A DNA stretch of 64,000 bases from positions 248,001-312,000 of the forward strand of contig NZ_JBGCBY010000003.1 in assembly GCF_041262165.1 (NCBI RefSeq). The letters are read 5' to 3'. The notes under the pieces are model-generated. The model was given only the letters and a program-made list of their open reading frames with translations, made no database searches and was not told the origin of the DNA. Source of the DNA: Streptacidiphilus sp041262165. GTDB taxonomy: Bacteria; Actinomycetota; Actinomycetes; Streptomycetales; Streptomycetaceae. The translations under genes and the position numbers were made by a program. The stretch's first letter is position 1; each line of letters starts with the position of its first letter. Of the stretch, positions 7,449-15,843 are shown piece by piece.

Positions 7449-8204
7449 ATGGCGGACCGTATCAAGGTGCTGCTGGTCGACGACCAGGAGATGGTCAGGG
7501 ACGGACTGGGCGCGCTCCTCTCCTCCGCCCCCGACATCGAACTCGTCGGCGAGGCGGGCGACGGGTTGCGGGCCATCCAGCTCGCCGCCGAACTCCGGCC
7601 CGACGTCGTCGTCATGGACATCCGGATGCCGGGCATGGACGGCCTCGCCGCCACCGCCCGCATCGTCGGAGCCCCCACCACCGCACCCGTCGGAACCCCC
7701 ACCGCGGCCTCCGCCCACACCCCCACGGCGCCGGCCTCCGCCGCCAATCCGCCCGTCCGCACCCCCCGCGTCCTCATCCTGACCACCTTTGACCTCGACG
7801 AGTACGTGTACGAGGCGCTGGCACGCGGTGCCAGCGGTTTCCTGCTCAAGGACGCTCCCGCCCGCGACCTCATCAACGCGGTCCGGGTCATCGCCGCCGG
7901 AGAGGCCCTGCTCGCGCCCTCCGTGACCCGCCGGCTGATCGACGACGTCGCCCGCCGCCGCCGCTCCGGCAACCTCCGCCCAGAAGCCGTCGCCGCGCTC
8001 ACCGTCCGCGAACTGGACGTGCTGCGCCAGGTCGCCAGGGGGCTGTCCAACTCCGAAATCGCCGAGGAACTGTTCCTGTCCGAACAGACCATCAAAACCC
8101 ACGTGGGGCGCATCCTCGCCAAGCTGGAACTGCGCGACCGCACCCAGGCCGTGGTCTTCGCCTACGAGAACGGTCTCGTCGGTGTCGTGGGCGAAGGGCG
8201 CTAG
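7449..8204 (+). CDS. NarL/LuxR-family response regulator with Pro/Ala/Thr insertion in receiver
   Basis: ATG at 7449 behind GGGGGGAAG gives 251 residues. The receiver has DD at 11-12, phosphoacceptor Asp57 in VVVMDIRMPGMDG, and Lys in GFLLKDAP. Between alpha-3 and beta-4 (about 73-105) lies a low-complexity stretch rich in Ala, Thr and Pro that ordinary family members lack; the fold resumes at PRVLILTTFD. The C-terminal LuxR helix-turn-helix reads LTVRELDVLRQVARGLSNSE and IKTHVGRILAKL. Its partner is the upstream kinase. The insertion should loop out at the receiver surface and may be neutral or may affect dimerisation. Confidence 0.93.
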   Translation: MADRIKVLLVDDQEMVRDGLGALLSSAPDIELVGEAGDGLRAIQLAAELRPDVVVMDIRMPGMDGLAATARIVGAPTTAPVGTPTAASAHTPTAPASAANPPVRTPRVLILTTFDLDEYVYEALARGASGFLLKDAPARDLINAVRVIAAGEALLAPSVTRRLIDDVARRRRSGNLRPEAVAALTVRELDVLRQVARGLSNSEIAEELFLSEQTIKTHVGRILAKLELRDRTQAVVFAYENGLVGVVGEGR

Positions 8205-8336
8205 CGCCTGTGCGGCACGGGCGACAACAGCGAAAAGCGCAGCGTTAACCCATCCGGCGCCATCCTTCAGAGGGACATCGGAGCCACTCTCCAGCGTGAC
8301 GACATCACCGTGTCGGGCTTCCTACCGTGGGTTACT

Positions 8337-9791
8337 GTGACGACGACTCATGTCCTGCGCAAGGAACGGACCACCGGCGCCGCCACCCGACTTCGGCTGC
8401 CGCGCCAGCGCAGCGGGAAGTCCGCGGTCGGATTCGGCCTGACCGCCTTCGGCTTCTTCCGCTCCGCCGACCCGAACGCACCGAGCCGCCTGCCATGGAT
8501 CCTCGGCTGCGTCGGCTCCGCGATCTGGGCCGGAACCTTCCCGCTGGTCTCCGACCTCGGCCCGCAGCGCGCCTGGGGTCTGATCGCCGCCCTCGGCTAC
8601 GTCGCGGCCGCCTGTGCCTCGGCCTTCCTGCCCCGCCCGAAGGTGGCGCGCGCCGCCACCGCACTCGCCGTGCTGGGTGCGGTGGTGATTCCGCTGGGCC
8701 TCATGGTTGCGGAGGGCTGGGCGCAGTCGGAAGTGAGCGTCGTCCAGAACTCCGCCGTCCAACTCCTGCACACCGGCAGTCCGTACCTCCCGGACCCGCA
8801 CGGGATCATGGGCTACAACCCGTACCTCCCGGCCATGGCGCTCTTCGGACTCCCGCGCGCCCTGCTCGGCGACGACGGGCTGCTGCCGCAGGTCGTCAGC
8901 GACGCCCGGATCTGGTTCCTCGTGGCCTTCGCCGCCTGCCTGGTCGCGACCTGGCGGCTGGTGCGTCCGCAGTCCGACGGGGCCGCGGACGACGGTGCAG
9001 GCGCGACAGCAGGCGGGACGGCAACCGGGACGGCAGGCAGGACGCCCAGCGCGGGCGGCGCGGGCGGCGTCTCCTGGGCCGTTCCGCTCGCCGCGGTCAC
9101 CGCCTCCCCGCTGGTCGCCCTGGTCGCCACGACCGGCGGCGTGGACCTTCCGCTGATCGGCTTCTGCTGCCTGGGGCTCGCTCTCGCCGGACGCGGGTAC
9201 GCGGTGCGGGCCGGCGTCGTCCTCGCCCTGGCCTGCGCGGTCAAGTGGACGGCGTGGCCCGCCCTGCCCGTCGCCGTGTTGCTGCTGCTCCACCTGTACG
9301 GGAGGCGTGCGGCGCTGCGCTGCACCGCGGCGACCCTCGCGCTCGCTGCCGCGCTGATCGCCCCCGGGGCGATCCTGACGCCGCACGCCGTCATGGACCA
9401 GGTGATCCGCTTCCCGCTCGGCATGGCGTCGATGCGGACCCCGGCGGACAGCCCGCTCCCCGGGCACCTGCTGGCCGAGCTCGGCCCGTCCGGCCGCGTC
9501 GCCTCGCTGACGCTGCTGGCCCTGGGCGGCGTCGCGGTCGCGCTCTGGCTGCTGATCCGACCGCCGCTCGACGTGACCCAGGCGGCCGACCGCCTCGCCG
9601 TGGGTGTCGGCGTGGCCTTCCTGCTCGCCCCGGCGGGCCGGTTCGGCTACCTCGAGCTCCCGGTTCTGCTGGTCCTCTGGCCCCGCCTCGCCACGCACGT
9701 GCCCTCGGCAGACGTGGACGTGGACATGGACGTGGATGCCGACGTCGAGGCGGTCGCCGTCCCGGTACCCGAACCGGCGGCGGAGCCGTAG
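8337..9791 (+). CDS. GT87-like polyprenol-phosphate mannosyltransferase, multi-pass
   Basis: The product is an integral membrane protein of about 484 residues with some ten hydrophobic segments. The first periplasmic loop carries GSPYLPDPHGIMGYNPYLPAM, the region where GT87/DUF2029 enzymes bind the lipid-linked sugar. Such enzymes transfer mannose from polyprenyl phosphate during envelope glycan synthesis; the acceptor here is unknown. A Gly/Ala/Thr-rich cytoplasmic loop (about residues 220-245) and an acidic tail of alternating Val and Asp (VDVDMDVDADVE) are unusual. GTG at 8337 is preferred because CTACCGT could be a -10 just before it; GTG at 8310 is the alternative, giving nine more residues. 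Confidence 0.75.
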   Translation: MTTTHVLRKERTTGAATRLRLPRQRSGKSAVGFGLTAFGFFRSADPNAPSRLPWILGCVGSAIWAGTFPLVSDLGPQRAWGLIAALGYVAAACASAFLPRPKVARAATALAVLGAVVIPLGLMVAEGWAQSEVSVVQNSAVQLLHTGSPYLPDPHGIMGYNPYLPAMALFGLPRALLGDDGLLPQVVSDARIWFLVAFAACLVATWRLVRPQSDGAADDGAGATAGGTATGTAGRTPSAGGAGGVSWAVPLAAVTASPLVALVATTGGVDLPLIGFCCLGLALAGRGYAVRAGVVLALACAVKWTAWPALPVAVLLLLHLYGRRAALRCTAATLALAAALIAPGAILTPHAVMDQVIRFPLGMASMRTPADSPLPGHLLAELGPSGRVASLTLLALGGVAVALWLLIRPPLDVTQAADRLAVGVGVAFLLAPAGRFGYLELPVLLVLWPRLATHVPSADVDVDMDVDADVEAVAVPVPEPAAEP

Positions 9792-9895
9792 TCCGACCGG
9801 CCCGGTGCGCTGAGGTGCGGTGCGGAATACTTTCCTGAGAAGATATTGTTCACTGGTCGACAGGGATCGCACCGAACCAGACCGAGGAGCCCGCC

Positions 9896-10390
9896 ATGGC
9901 CGTCCGCCGCCTCAACCACGCAGTGCTGTACATCCGCGAGGTCCCCCGCTCCGTCGCCTTCTACACCGATGTCTTCGGCTTCGAGGTCGCGGCCGAGATC
10001 GCCGACCGGGCCGCCTTCCTCCGCGCTCCCGGCACCCTCAACGACCACGACCTCGGCCTCTTCGCCATCGGCGCCCAGGCCCCGGGCCCGACCCCGGGCC
10101 AGGTCGGTCTCTACCACCTCGCCTGGGAGGTCGGCACGCTCGGCGAGCTGGCCGAGGTCGGCGCGAAGCTGCAGGAGCGCGGCTCGCTGGTCGGCGCGAC
10201 CGACCACGGGGTGAGCAAGTCCTTCTACGCCAAGGACCCCGACGGCAACGAGTTCGAGGTCATGTGGCGTGTCCCGCGCGCGGAGTGGCCGGGCGACGGT
10301 GGCGGCATCGAGCGTCTGGACCTCGACGCCGCCCTCGCCCGCTGGGGCGCGGACCTCGCCACCGGTGCGGCCGCGGGCTCCGCGACCTGA
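9896..10390 (+). CDS. VOC-superfamily (glyoxalase/dioxygenase fold) protein
   Basis: The product has 164 residues with two beta-alpha-beta-beta-beta modules: RLNHAVLYIREVPRSVAFYTDVFGFEV and VGLYHLAWEVGTLGELAEVGAKLQERG. Metal-ligand candidates are His in LNHAVL, His in YHLAWE and Glu in DPDGNEFEVMW, so it is probably an active metal enzyme. The family covers glyoxalases, extradiol dioxygenases and resistance proteins; the exact substrate cannot be told. A GAGGAG ribosome-binding site precedes ATG by about 7 bases. It appears to be a single-gene unit. Confidence 0.85.
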   Translation: MAVRRLNHAVLYIREVPRSVAFYTDVFGFEVAAEIADRAAFLRAPGTLNDHDLGLFAIGAQAPGPTPGQVGLYHLAWEVGTLGELAEVGAKLQERGSLVGATDHGVSKSFYAKDPDGNEFEVMWRVPRAEWPGDGGGIERLDLDAALARWGADLATGAAAGSAT

Positions 10391-10392
10391 TC

Positions 10393-10446
10393 AACCGGGC
10401 CGACCGGGCCGACCGGATCAACCGGACCAACCGGATCGACCCCACC
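10393..10446 (+). repeat. Six degenerate 9-bp units (RACCGGRYC)
   Basis: Units AACCGGGCC, GACCGGGCC, GACCGGATC, AACCGGACC, AACCGGATC and GACCCCACC run in tandem directly after the VOC stop codon, in the gap between two converging genes. They do not form a hairpin terminator. Confidence 0.75.
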
Positions 10447-10462
10447 GATCCGCCGATCGCTG

Positions 10463-12121
10463 TCAGTCGTTGCGCAGGATGTCCGCGACCACGTAGCCCG
10501 CGGAGTCGACGCCGCGCAGGCCGCCGATGACCTCGGCCGCGACCGACAGTTTCCCGTCGTAGGCGACGAACCAGCCGTTGTTGGGCTGGCCGTTGCCGAT
10601 CTCCGCGGTGCCGGTCTTCGCGCCCACCCCGGACATCCCGCCGACGCGCGGTGCCGCGGTGCCGCCCTGGGCGGTGGCCACCATCATCCTGCGCAGGTCA
10701 GCGGCCGTGGACGAGGAGATCGGCGACGACGCGGGCGTCTGCGCCAGGCCGGGCACCAGGATCGGCTGCATGAAGCCGCTGTTCGCGACCGTCGCGCCGA
10801 CGGAGGCCATCACCAGCGGGCTGACCGCGATGTTGCCCTGCCCGATGGCGTCCGCCGCTCGCAGATTGCGACTGCCGTTGGACGGCTTGACCTGCGGGTT
10901 CATAGTGGCGACCCCGATCGACCAGTTGCCCAGGCCGAAGACGTTGGCGGCCTCCTCGCTCTGGGCGGTGAAGCCCTCGGCGGGGTTGGAGTTCCAGGCG
11001 TTGTCCATCAACTTGATGAAGGCGGTGTTGCAGGACATCTTGAAGGCGTCCTGCATGGTCGACGCCTTCGCCTGCTCGTTGTCCACGTTCTGGAAGGTCT
11101 GCCCGGCCACCAGGATGTTGGGGGTGCAGGGTGCGGGAGAGCCGGGATTCAGTCCGCCCTTGTCGATCAGCGTCGCCGCAGTGATGATCTTCATGGTGGA
11201 GCCCGGCGCCGACCAGCCGTTGATCGCGATGTCGCCCTGGCTGCCGCTGTAGGCGATCGCCTTGATCCAGCCGTTGCTGTGGTCGATCGCGACGACGCCG
11301 GCCGCCTTGCCGGCCAGGTGAGCGTCCTTCACCCCCAGCTCGGCCTGCGCCTGGAGCTTGGCGTCCAGCGTGGTCTTGATCTTCGCGCCGGTGGGGGGCG
11401 TGAACACCTGGGCCGTGGCCACCGCGGTCCCGGTGGAGTCGACCACCGCCACGCCGCTGCCGGAGGTGCCCGTGGCCTTCGCGGCGAACTTGGTCTTCAA
11501 CTGGTTGAGGATGTCCCCGAGCGAGGGGTCCTGAGCAGCTGTCAGCTCGACGCCCTTGTTGTCGGTCACCGTCACATCGGAGGCGGACACCGGGATCGGC
11601 CCCGTGGCGAGCGTCTGCCCGGGCGTCAGCTTCGGGTACAGCACGCTGGGCGCCCAGCGCACCGAGGTGTTGCCGCCCACGCTCTGCACCACGTCCAGCG
11701 CCCCCGGGTAGGTCCAGGTGCCGCCCGCGATCTGCGCCGTGACCGTGAACGTCACATGGGAGGCGCCGGTCACGGTCGAGGACAGGCCCGCCGCCGCGAC
11801 ATTGCTGAACGCCACCGAGGTCAGCTTCAACCCGGTGCCGTAGCCGGCGAGCGCCGTCTGCGCGGCGGTCGGGTCGTTGGTGTCGCTCGCCGCGCCCGCG
11901 TAGTGGTCCGGGCCCGCGTGCCAGCTGTCGAGGAAGGACTGAGCGCGCTTCAGCGCGTTGTCGTTGCTCGGCGGCGTGGTCGACAGCGCGGTCGCCGCCG
12001 GTCGCGGCGCAGCTGACGACGTTCCCGCGACGGCGCTGACGATGTGGTAGGCCCCGTATCCGCCTGCGGTCAGCATGACCACACAGGTGCCGATGACTCC
12101 GGCTTTCGCGCCGCGGTTCAT
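10463..12121 (-). CDS. Penicillin-binding protein (transpeptidase with NTF2-like N-domain)
   Basis: ATG at 12121 behind GGGGGGA gives 552 residues. An N-terminal membrane anchor (about 5-28) is followed by a MecA-like NTF2 domain (about 50-165), a dimerisation region and the transpeptidase. Active-site motifs are intact: S308-T-M-K311 in PGSTMK, SCN in KMSCNTAF and KTG in GAKTGTAEIG. It cross-links peptidoglycan outside the membrane. The architecture matches Streptomyces class B PBPs of the PbpA/MecR1-N type. It stands alone on the minus strand; the upstream mannosyltransferase is on the same strand 147 bases away. Earlier in-frame starts lie in the intergenic gap. Confidence 0.92.
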   Translation of the reverse strand: MNRGAKAGVIGTCVVMLTAGGYGAYHIVSAVAGTSSAAPRPAATALSTTPPSNDNALKRAQSFLDSWHAGPDHYAGAASDTNDPTAAQTALAGYGTGLKLTSVAFSNVAAAGLSSTVTGASHVTFTVTAQIAGGTWTYPGALDVVQSVGGNTSVRWAPSVLYPKLTPGQTLATGPIPVSASDVTVTDNKGVELTAAQDPSLGDILNQLKTKFAAKATGTSGSGVAVVDSTGTAVATAQVFTPPTGAKIKTTLDAKLQAQAELGVKDAHLAGKAAGVVAIDHSNGWIKAIAYSGSQGDIAINGWSAPGSTMKIITAATLIDKGGLNPGSPAPCTPNILVAGQTFQNVDNEQAKASTMQDAFKMSCNTAFIKLMDNAWNSNPAEGFTAQSEEAANVFGLGNWSIGVATMNPQVKPSNGSRNLRAADAIGQGNIAVSPLVMASVGATVANSGFMQPILVPGLAQTPASSPISSSTAADLRRMMVATAQGGTAAPRVGGMSGVGAKTGTAEIGNGQPNNGWFVAYDGKLSVAAEVIGGLRGVDSAGYVVADILRND

Positions 12122-12268
12122 TGTCCCCCCAGTCCGGGCGGCGCCCGTTTCGAGGACACCCAATCGTTCAAAGGATCGTACGTGTGCGTCTGCGGTATGC
12201 GTGGTGCGCCCGGGAAGTAGTGAGGAAACCGTGACCCCCACATCCGGGCGGACCCGACATTCCCCCGG

Positions 12269-14164
12269 TCAGATCCAGGTGGGCCACCACATCCTGGCGC
12301 GCCAGCTGTCCAGCGGGATGATCTGCGCGTCGTACAGCGGCAGGAAGTAGAGGAATGTCGCCATGATCGCGACGACCAGCACGCCCGCGCCGATGCCACC
12401 GAGCAGCCGGCGGTCCCGGGAGGCGGTCGCCCGGCCCAGGATGGCGCCGATCATCAGGGCGAGAGCCAGCACCAGGTAGGGCTCGAAGTCGATGGAGTAG
12501 AAGAGGAAGATCGTCCGCTGCTGCCACTGGAACCAGGGCAGGTATCCGGCCGCGATGCCGCAGCAGATCGCCCCCGCCCGCCAGTCGCGCACCAGGATCC
12601 ACCGGTACAGCGCGTAGAGCAGCGCGAAGCAGGCGGCCCACCACAGCAGCGGGGTGCCGATCGCCAGCACCTCGCTGGAGCACTGCGCCGCCCCGCCGCA
12701 CTGCGAGGGCTTGAGGTTGTTGGGGTAGTAGAACGACACCGGCCGCCCGTTGACCAGCCAGCTCCACGGGTTGGACATGTAGGTGTGCGGGGTGGTCAGC
12801 GTGGTGTTGAAGTTCCAGATCTCCGAGTGGTAGTGCCACAGGCTGCGCAGCGGCGCGGGCACCCAGCTCAGGTCGACCTGCGGCAGCGGGATCGGGCCCC
12901 AGCTCGCGGCGGAGAGCCCCGCCCGGTGGTCGGCCCAGTGCCGGTCGTAGGCGCCGTAGGTGGTGCCGACGTGGGCGTTGCTGAACAGCCAGCCGGACCA
13001 GGTCACCAGGTACGTGAAGAAGGCGACGACCACCGTCGACAGGAAGGCGAACGGCACGTCGTGCAGCAGGGCCCTGCGGTAGGGGTGCCGATCCCCGGCC
13101 GTCTTGCGGGCGGCGGCGTCCCACAGCACCGAGAGGACGGCGAAGGCCGCCAGGAAGTCCAGGCCGTTCCACTTGGTCGCGCAGCACAGCCCCAGGCAGA
13201 CGCCCGCGAGGATGCGCAGCGGACGCCAGCCGAGCCGGGCCCCGGCTGCCAGTTCGTGATCGGGCGCGGCGTCCGGGTTGTCGACCGTCGCGCCGACGGC
13301 GTCGGCGAGCCGGGCCCGCGTACGGTCCCGGTCGACCAGCAGCAGCCCGAAGGCGCACAGCGCCCAGAACATCACCATCTGGTCGAGCAGCCCGGTGCGG
13401 CTCATCACGAAGTGCATGCCGTCGACGCACATCAACAGCCCGGCGACGCAGCCGAGCAGCGTCGAGCGGAACAGCCGCCGCCCGATCCGGCAGACCAGCA
13501 GCACCGCGAGGCTGCCGAGCACCGCGACCATGAAGCGCCAGCCGAGGGGGTGCAGCCCGAACAGCAGCTCGCCGAACCCGATGACCCACTTGCCCGCCGG
13601 GGGGTGTGCGATGAACGCGGCCCCGGTGGGGGTGGGGAGGTGCTGCGGCGACGCCATGATCGCGGCGTTGGTGCTGTCCGGCCAGTTGACCTCGAAGCCG
13701 TAGTGCCACAGCGCCCAGGAGTCCTTGGCGTAGTACGTCTCGTCGAAGATGATGTCGTTCGGAGTGCCGAGGTGAGTGAACGTCATGATCGCGCCGAACA
13801 GGGTCACCGCGAGCGGTGCCAGCCATCCTGACCAGCGGCACAGCCACACCCACAGTCCGGCGGGGACGCGGATGCCCAGGCGGGCCAGGACGGCTGACGG
13901 TGCGCCGGTGGAGATCCCGGGACCGTCCGGCATAGGCGGGACCAGGCGCTCGCGGAGCGGACGGCGCTCCGGCTCGCGGTAGCCGAGCCTGGCGAGGCGC
14001 TGCTGCCAGGCGCTCGCCGGCCGGACCTGGCGCGGGGTCGTCCCGGCCGGGTCGGGCCGCGGCGAGTCCGCCGCCCGGTCGCTGGTCAGCGTCGCCGCGC
14101 CGTGCGTGCCGCCGCGAGTCCCGTCGCCGTCCGGCACTGTCCCTGTCGCCCTGTCTCCGCTCAC
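12269..14164 (-). CDS. pmt: Protein O-mannosyltransferase (PMT, GT39)
   Basis: The product has 631 residues. A cytoplasmic, Pro/Arg-rich N-terminus of about 125 residues is followed by some eleven membrane segments. The first loop has the catalytic acidic pair in NDIIFDETYYAKDSWA; later motifs include HPPAGKWVIG and GLCCATKWNGL, all hallmarks of bacterial PMT. It uses polyprenyl-phosphate mannose to glycosylate secreted proteins as they leave the cell, the system that also serves as phage receptor machinery in Streptomyces. It diverges from rsmI, as in other streptomycetes. The alternative longer frame ending 12168 is out of phase with this protein and is a shadow. Confidence 0.92.
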   Translation of the reverse strand: MSGDRATGTVPDGDGTRGGTHGAATLTSDRAADSPRPDPAGTTPRQVRPASAWQQRLARLGYREPERRPLRERLVPPMPDGPGISTGAPSAVLARLGIRVPAGLWVWLCRWSGWLAPLAVTLFGAIMTFTHLGTPNDIIFDETYYAKDSWALWHYGFEVNWPDSTNAAIMASPQHLPTPTGAAFIAHPPAGKWVIGFGELLFGLHPLGWRFMVAVLGSLAVLLVCRIGRRLFRSTLLGCVAGLLMCVDGMHFVMSRTGLLDQMVMFWALCAFGLLLVDRDRTRARLADAVGATVDNPDAAPDHELAAGARLGWRPLRILAGVCLGLCCATKWNGLDFLAAFAVLSVLWDAAARKTAGDRHPYRRALLHDVPFAFLSTVVVAFFTYLVTWSGWLFSNAHVGTTYGAYDRHWADHRAGLSAASWGPIPLPQVDLSWVPAPLRSLWHYHSEIWNFNTTLTTPHTYMSNPWSWLVNGRPVSFYYPNNLKPSQCGGAAQCSSEVLAIGTPLLWWAACFALLYALYRWILVRDWRAGAICCGIAAGYLPWFQWQQRTIFLFYSIDFEPYLVLALALMIGAILGRATASRDRRLLGGIGAGVLVVAIMATFLYFLPLYDAQIIPLDSWRARMWWPTWI

Positions 14165-14230
14165 CCGTGCATCGTAGGGGCGAACCCTGTCGGTGGTACG
14201 GCCACCTCGCCATCCTGGGAGGATGGGGAG

Positions 14231-15088
14231 GTGACAGGTCTACTCGTATTGGCAGGAACCCCCATCGGCGAGGTCGGGGACGCGCCGCCGAGGCTCGGCG
14301 AGGAGCTCGCCGGCGCCGACATCGTCGCCGCCGAGGACACCCGGCGGATGTGGCGGCTGGCGAACGCGCTCGGGGTCTCCCCGAAGGGGCGTGTCGTCTC
14401 CTACTTCGAGGGCAACGAGGTGGGCCGCACGCCGGAGCTGGTGGACGCGCTGCTCGGCGGCGCGCGGGTGCTGCTGGTGACGGACGCGGGCATGCCGTCG
14501 GTCTCCGACCCCGGCTACCGCCTGGTCGCGGCGGCGGTGGAGAAGGGCGTGCGGATCACCGCCGTGCCCGGACCCTCGGCGGTGCTGACGGCGCTGGCGC
14601 TGTCCGGGCTGCCGGTGGACCGCTTCTGCTTCGAGGGCTTCCTTCCCCGCAAGGGAGGCGAACGCGGCTCGCGTCTGCGCGAGCTCGCCGCCGAGCCGCG
14701 CACGATGGTGTTCTTCGAGTCGCCGCACCGCATCGAGGACTCGCTGACGGCGATGGCCGAAGCGTTCGGCGCGGAGCGGCCGGCGGCGGTCTGCCGCGAG
14801 CTGACCAAGACGTACGAGGAGGTCAAGCGCGGTCCGCTGGCCGAGCTCGCGGCCTGGGCCGCGGACGGGGTGCGCGGCGAGATCACCGTGGTGGTCCAGG
14901 GTGCGCCGCCGGCCGATCCGTCCGCGCTGGGGCCCGACGAGCTGGCCCGCAGGGTCGCGGTGCGGGAGGAGGCGGGGGAGCGGCGGAAGGAGGCGATCGC
15001 GGCGGTGGCCGTCGAGACGGGTGTGGCGAAGCGCGCGGTGTTCGACGCGGTGGTCGCGGCCAAGAACTCGGCTCTGCCCTCCGGGTGA
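14231..15088 (+). CDS. rsmI: 16S rRNA (cytidine-1402-2'-O)-methyltransferase
   Basis: GTG at 14231 behind GGATGGGGAG gives 285 residues. The tetrapyrrole-methylase fold is shown by LVLAGTPIGEVGDAPPR, the RsmI signature AAEDTRRMWRL, VTDAGMPSVSDPGYR, VPGPSAVLTALALSGLP and FEGFLPRKGGER. It methylates the 2'-OH of C1402 in 16S rRNA with SAM. It is divergent from the mannosyltransferase, sharing a gap of 66 bases. The C-terminal 50 residues are charged and Ala-rich, as in other actinobacterial RsmI. Confidence 0.95.
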   Translation: MTGLLVLAGTPIGEVGDAPPRLGEELAGADIVAAEDTRRMWRLANALGVSPKGRVVSYFEGNEVGRTPELVDALLGGARVLLVTDAGMPSVSDPGYRLVAAAVEKGVRITAVPGPSAVLTALALSGLPVDRFCFEGFLPRKGGERGSRLRELAAEPRTMVFFESPHRIEDSLTAMAEAFGAERPAAVCRELTKTYEEVKRGPLAELAAWAADGVRGEITVVVQGAPPADPSALGPDELARRVAVREEAGERRKEAIAAVAVETGVAKRAVFDAVVAAKNSALPSG

Positions 15089-15109
15089 CCGTGCCCTCCA
15101 GGTGACCGT
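15076..15109 (+). repeat. Direct 17-bp duplication across the rsmI stop codon
   Basis: GCCCTCCGGGTGACCGT (15076-15092) is followed directly by GCCCTCCAGGTGACCGT (15093-15109), one mismatch. The first copy contains the rsmI TGA. Confidence 0.7.
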
Positions 15110-15343
15110 GCGACTCGTGGGGCGTGCGGCTGGAGCGTAGGGTTGCGCAAGGAGCGCGCGGAGCGAGTGCCCGACAAAGAGCCGCTCAAGCGTCGCCCTG
15201 GAACAGGTAGTCGCAGGACAAAGAAGTTCAACACTCTCCCAAGAAATCCTCCGAACTGAATCCGGGACATTTCCGGAGGGTAATTCTGAGGGTGAGCAAA
15301 GACCTCACGCGGGCGAACGCCCGCAGGGCATCGGGAGCACGAC

Positions 15344-15817
15344 ATGAGCGAATCCACTGGGGACCCTGCCGTCACCACGCTCGGCGCCTCGACCGCGCCG
15401 GTGGCACCCACCGCATCCTCCGTACCCACCCCGTCCGCCGTGCCCGCGGTCCACGAGGCCTACGCCTTCGCCTGCCTCAACTGCGGCTTCGGCTGGGAGC
15501 AGGAGTACGAGATCGAGCACCGGGCCGACACCAAGGGCGTGCTGAACACCGTCTACCGGGCCAACGGCGTGCCCGTCCCCTCGCCACTGACCAAGCCCGC
15601 CTGCCCCGGGTGCGGCGGGTCGCACGTCCGGATCATGCGGGCCGGACGTATTGCCGAGGCGAGCGCATACTGGCACATCCCGCAGCACCCGGCCCCGTCC
15701 GACCCGGTCCCGCCCCCTGAGGTCGTCCACGCGCCGACCCGCCCGCGCCGCGAGCGCCGCCTGCACCTGCCGTTCCACTTCCACATGCGCCGCCACCACG
15801 GCACGCCGGAGGCGTGA
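15344..15817 (+). CDS. Zinc-ribbon-like hypothetical protein
   Basis: The product has 157 residues. After an Ala/Thr/Pro-rich N-terminus of 35 residues comes CLNCGFGWEQEYEIEH and, about 45 residues later, CPGCGGSHVRIM: two CxxC knuckles that should bind one zinc. The tail is basic and His-rich (LHLPFHFHMRRHH). I recognise it only as a conserved streptomycete hypothetical. The 255-base gap before it holds a GC stem-loop (GCGGGC-gaa-GCCCGC, ending about 25 bases before ATG) but no clear promoter. Confidence 0.75.
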   Translation: MSESTGDPAVTTLGASTAPVAPTASSVPTPSAVPAVHEAYAFACLNCGFGWEQEYEIEHRADTKGVLNTVYRANGVPVPSPLTKPACPGCGGSHVRIMRAGRIAEASAYWHIPQHPAPSDPVPPPEVVHAPTRPRRERRLHLPFHFHMRRHHGTPEA

Positions 15818-15843
15818 CCGAAGCAGCCGCTCCCAAGCAGCAG

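Noticed and set aside
8322..9872. Antisense 516-codon frame over the GT87 gene
   Set aside because: Arg/Gly/Gln-rich shadow; the plus frame has clear membrane helices.
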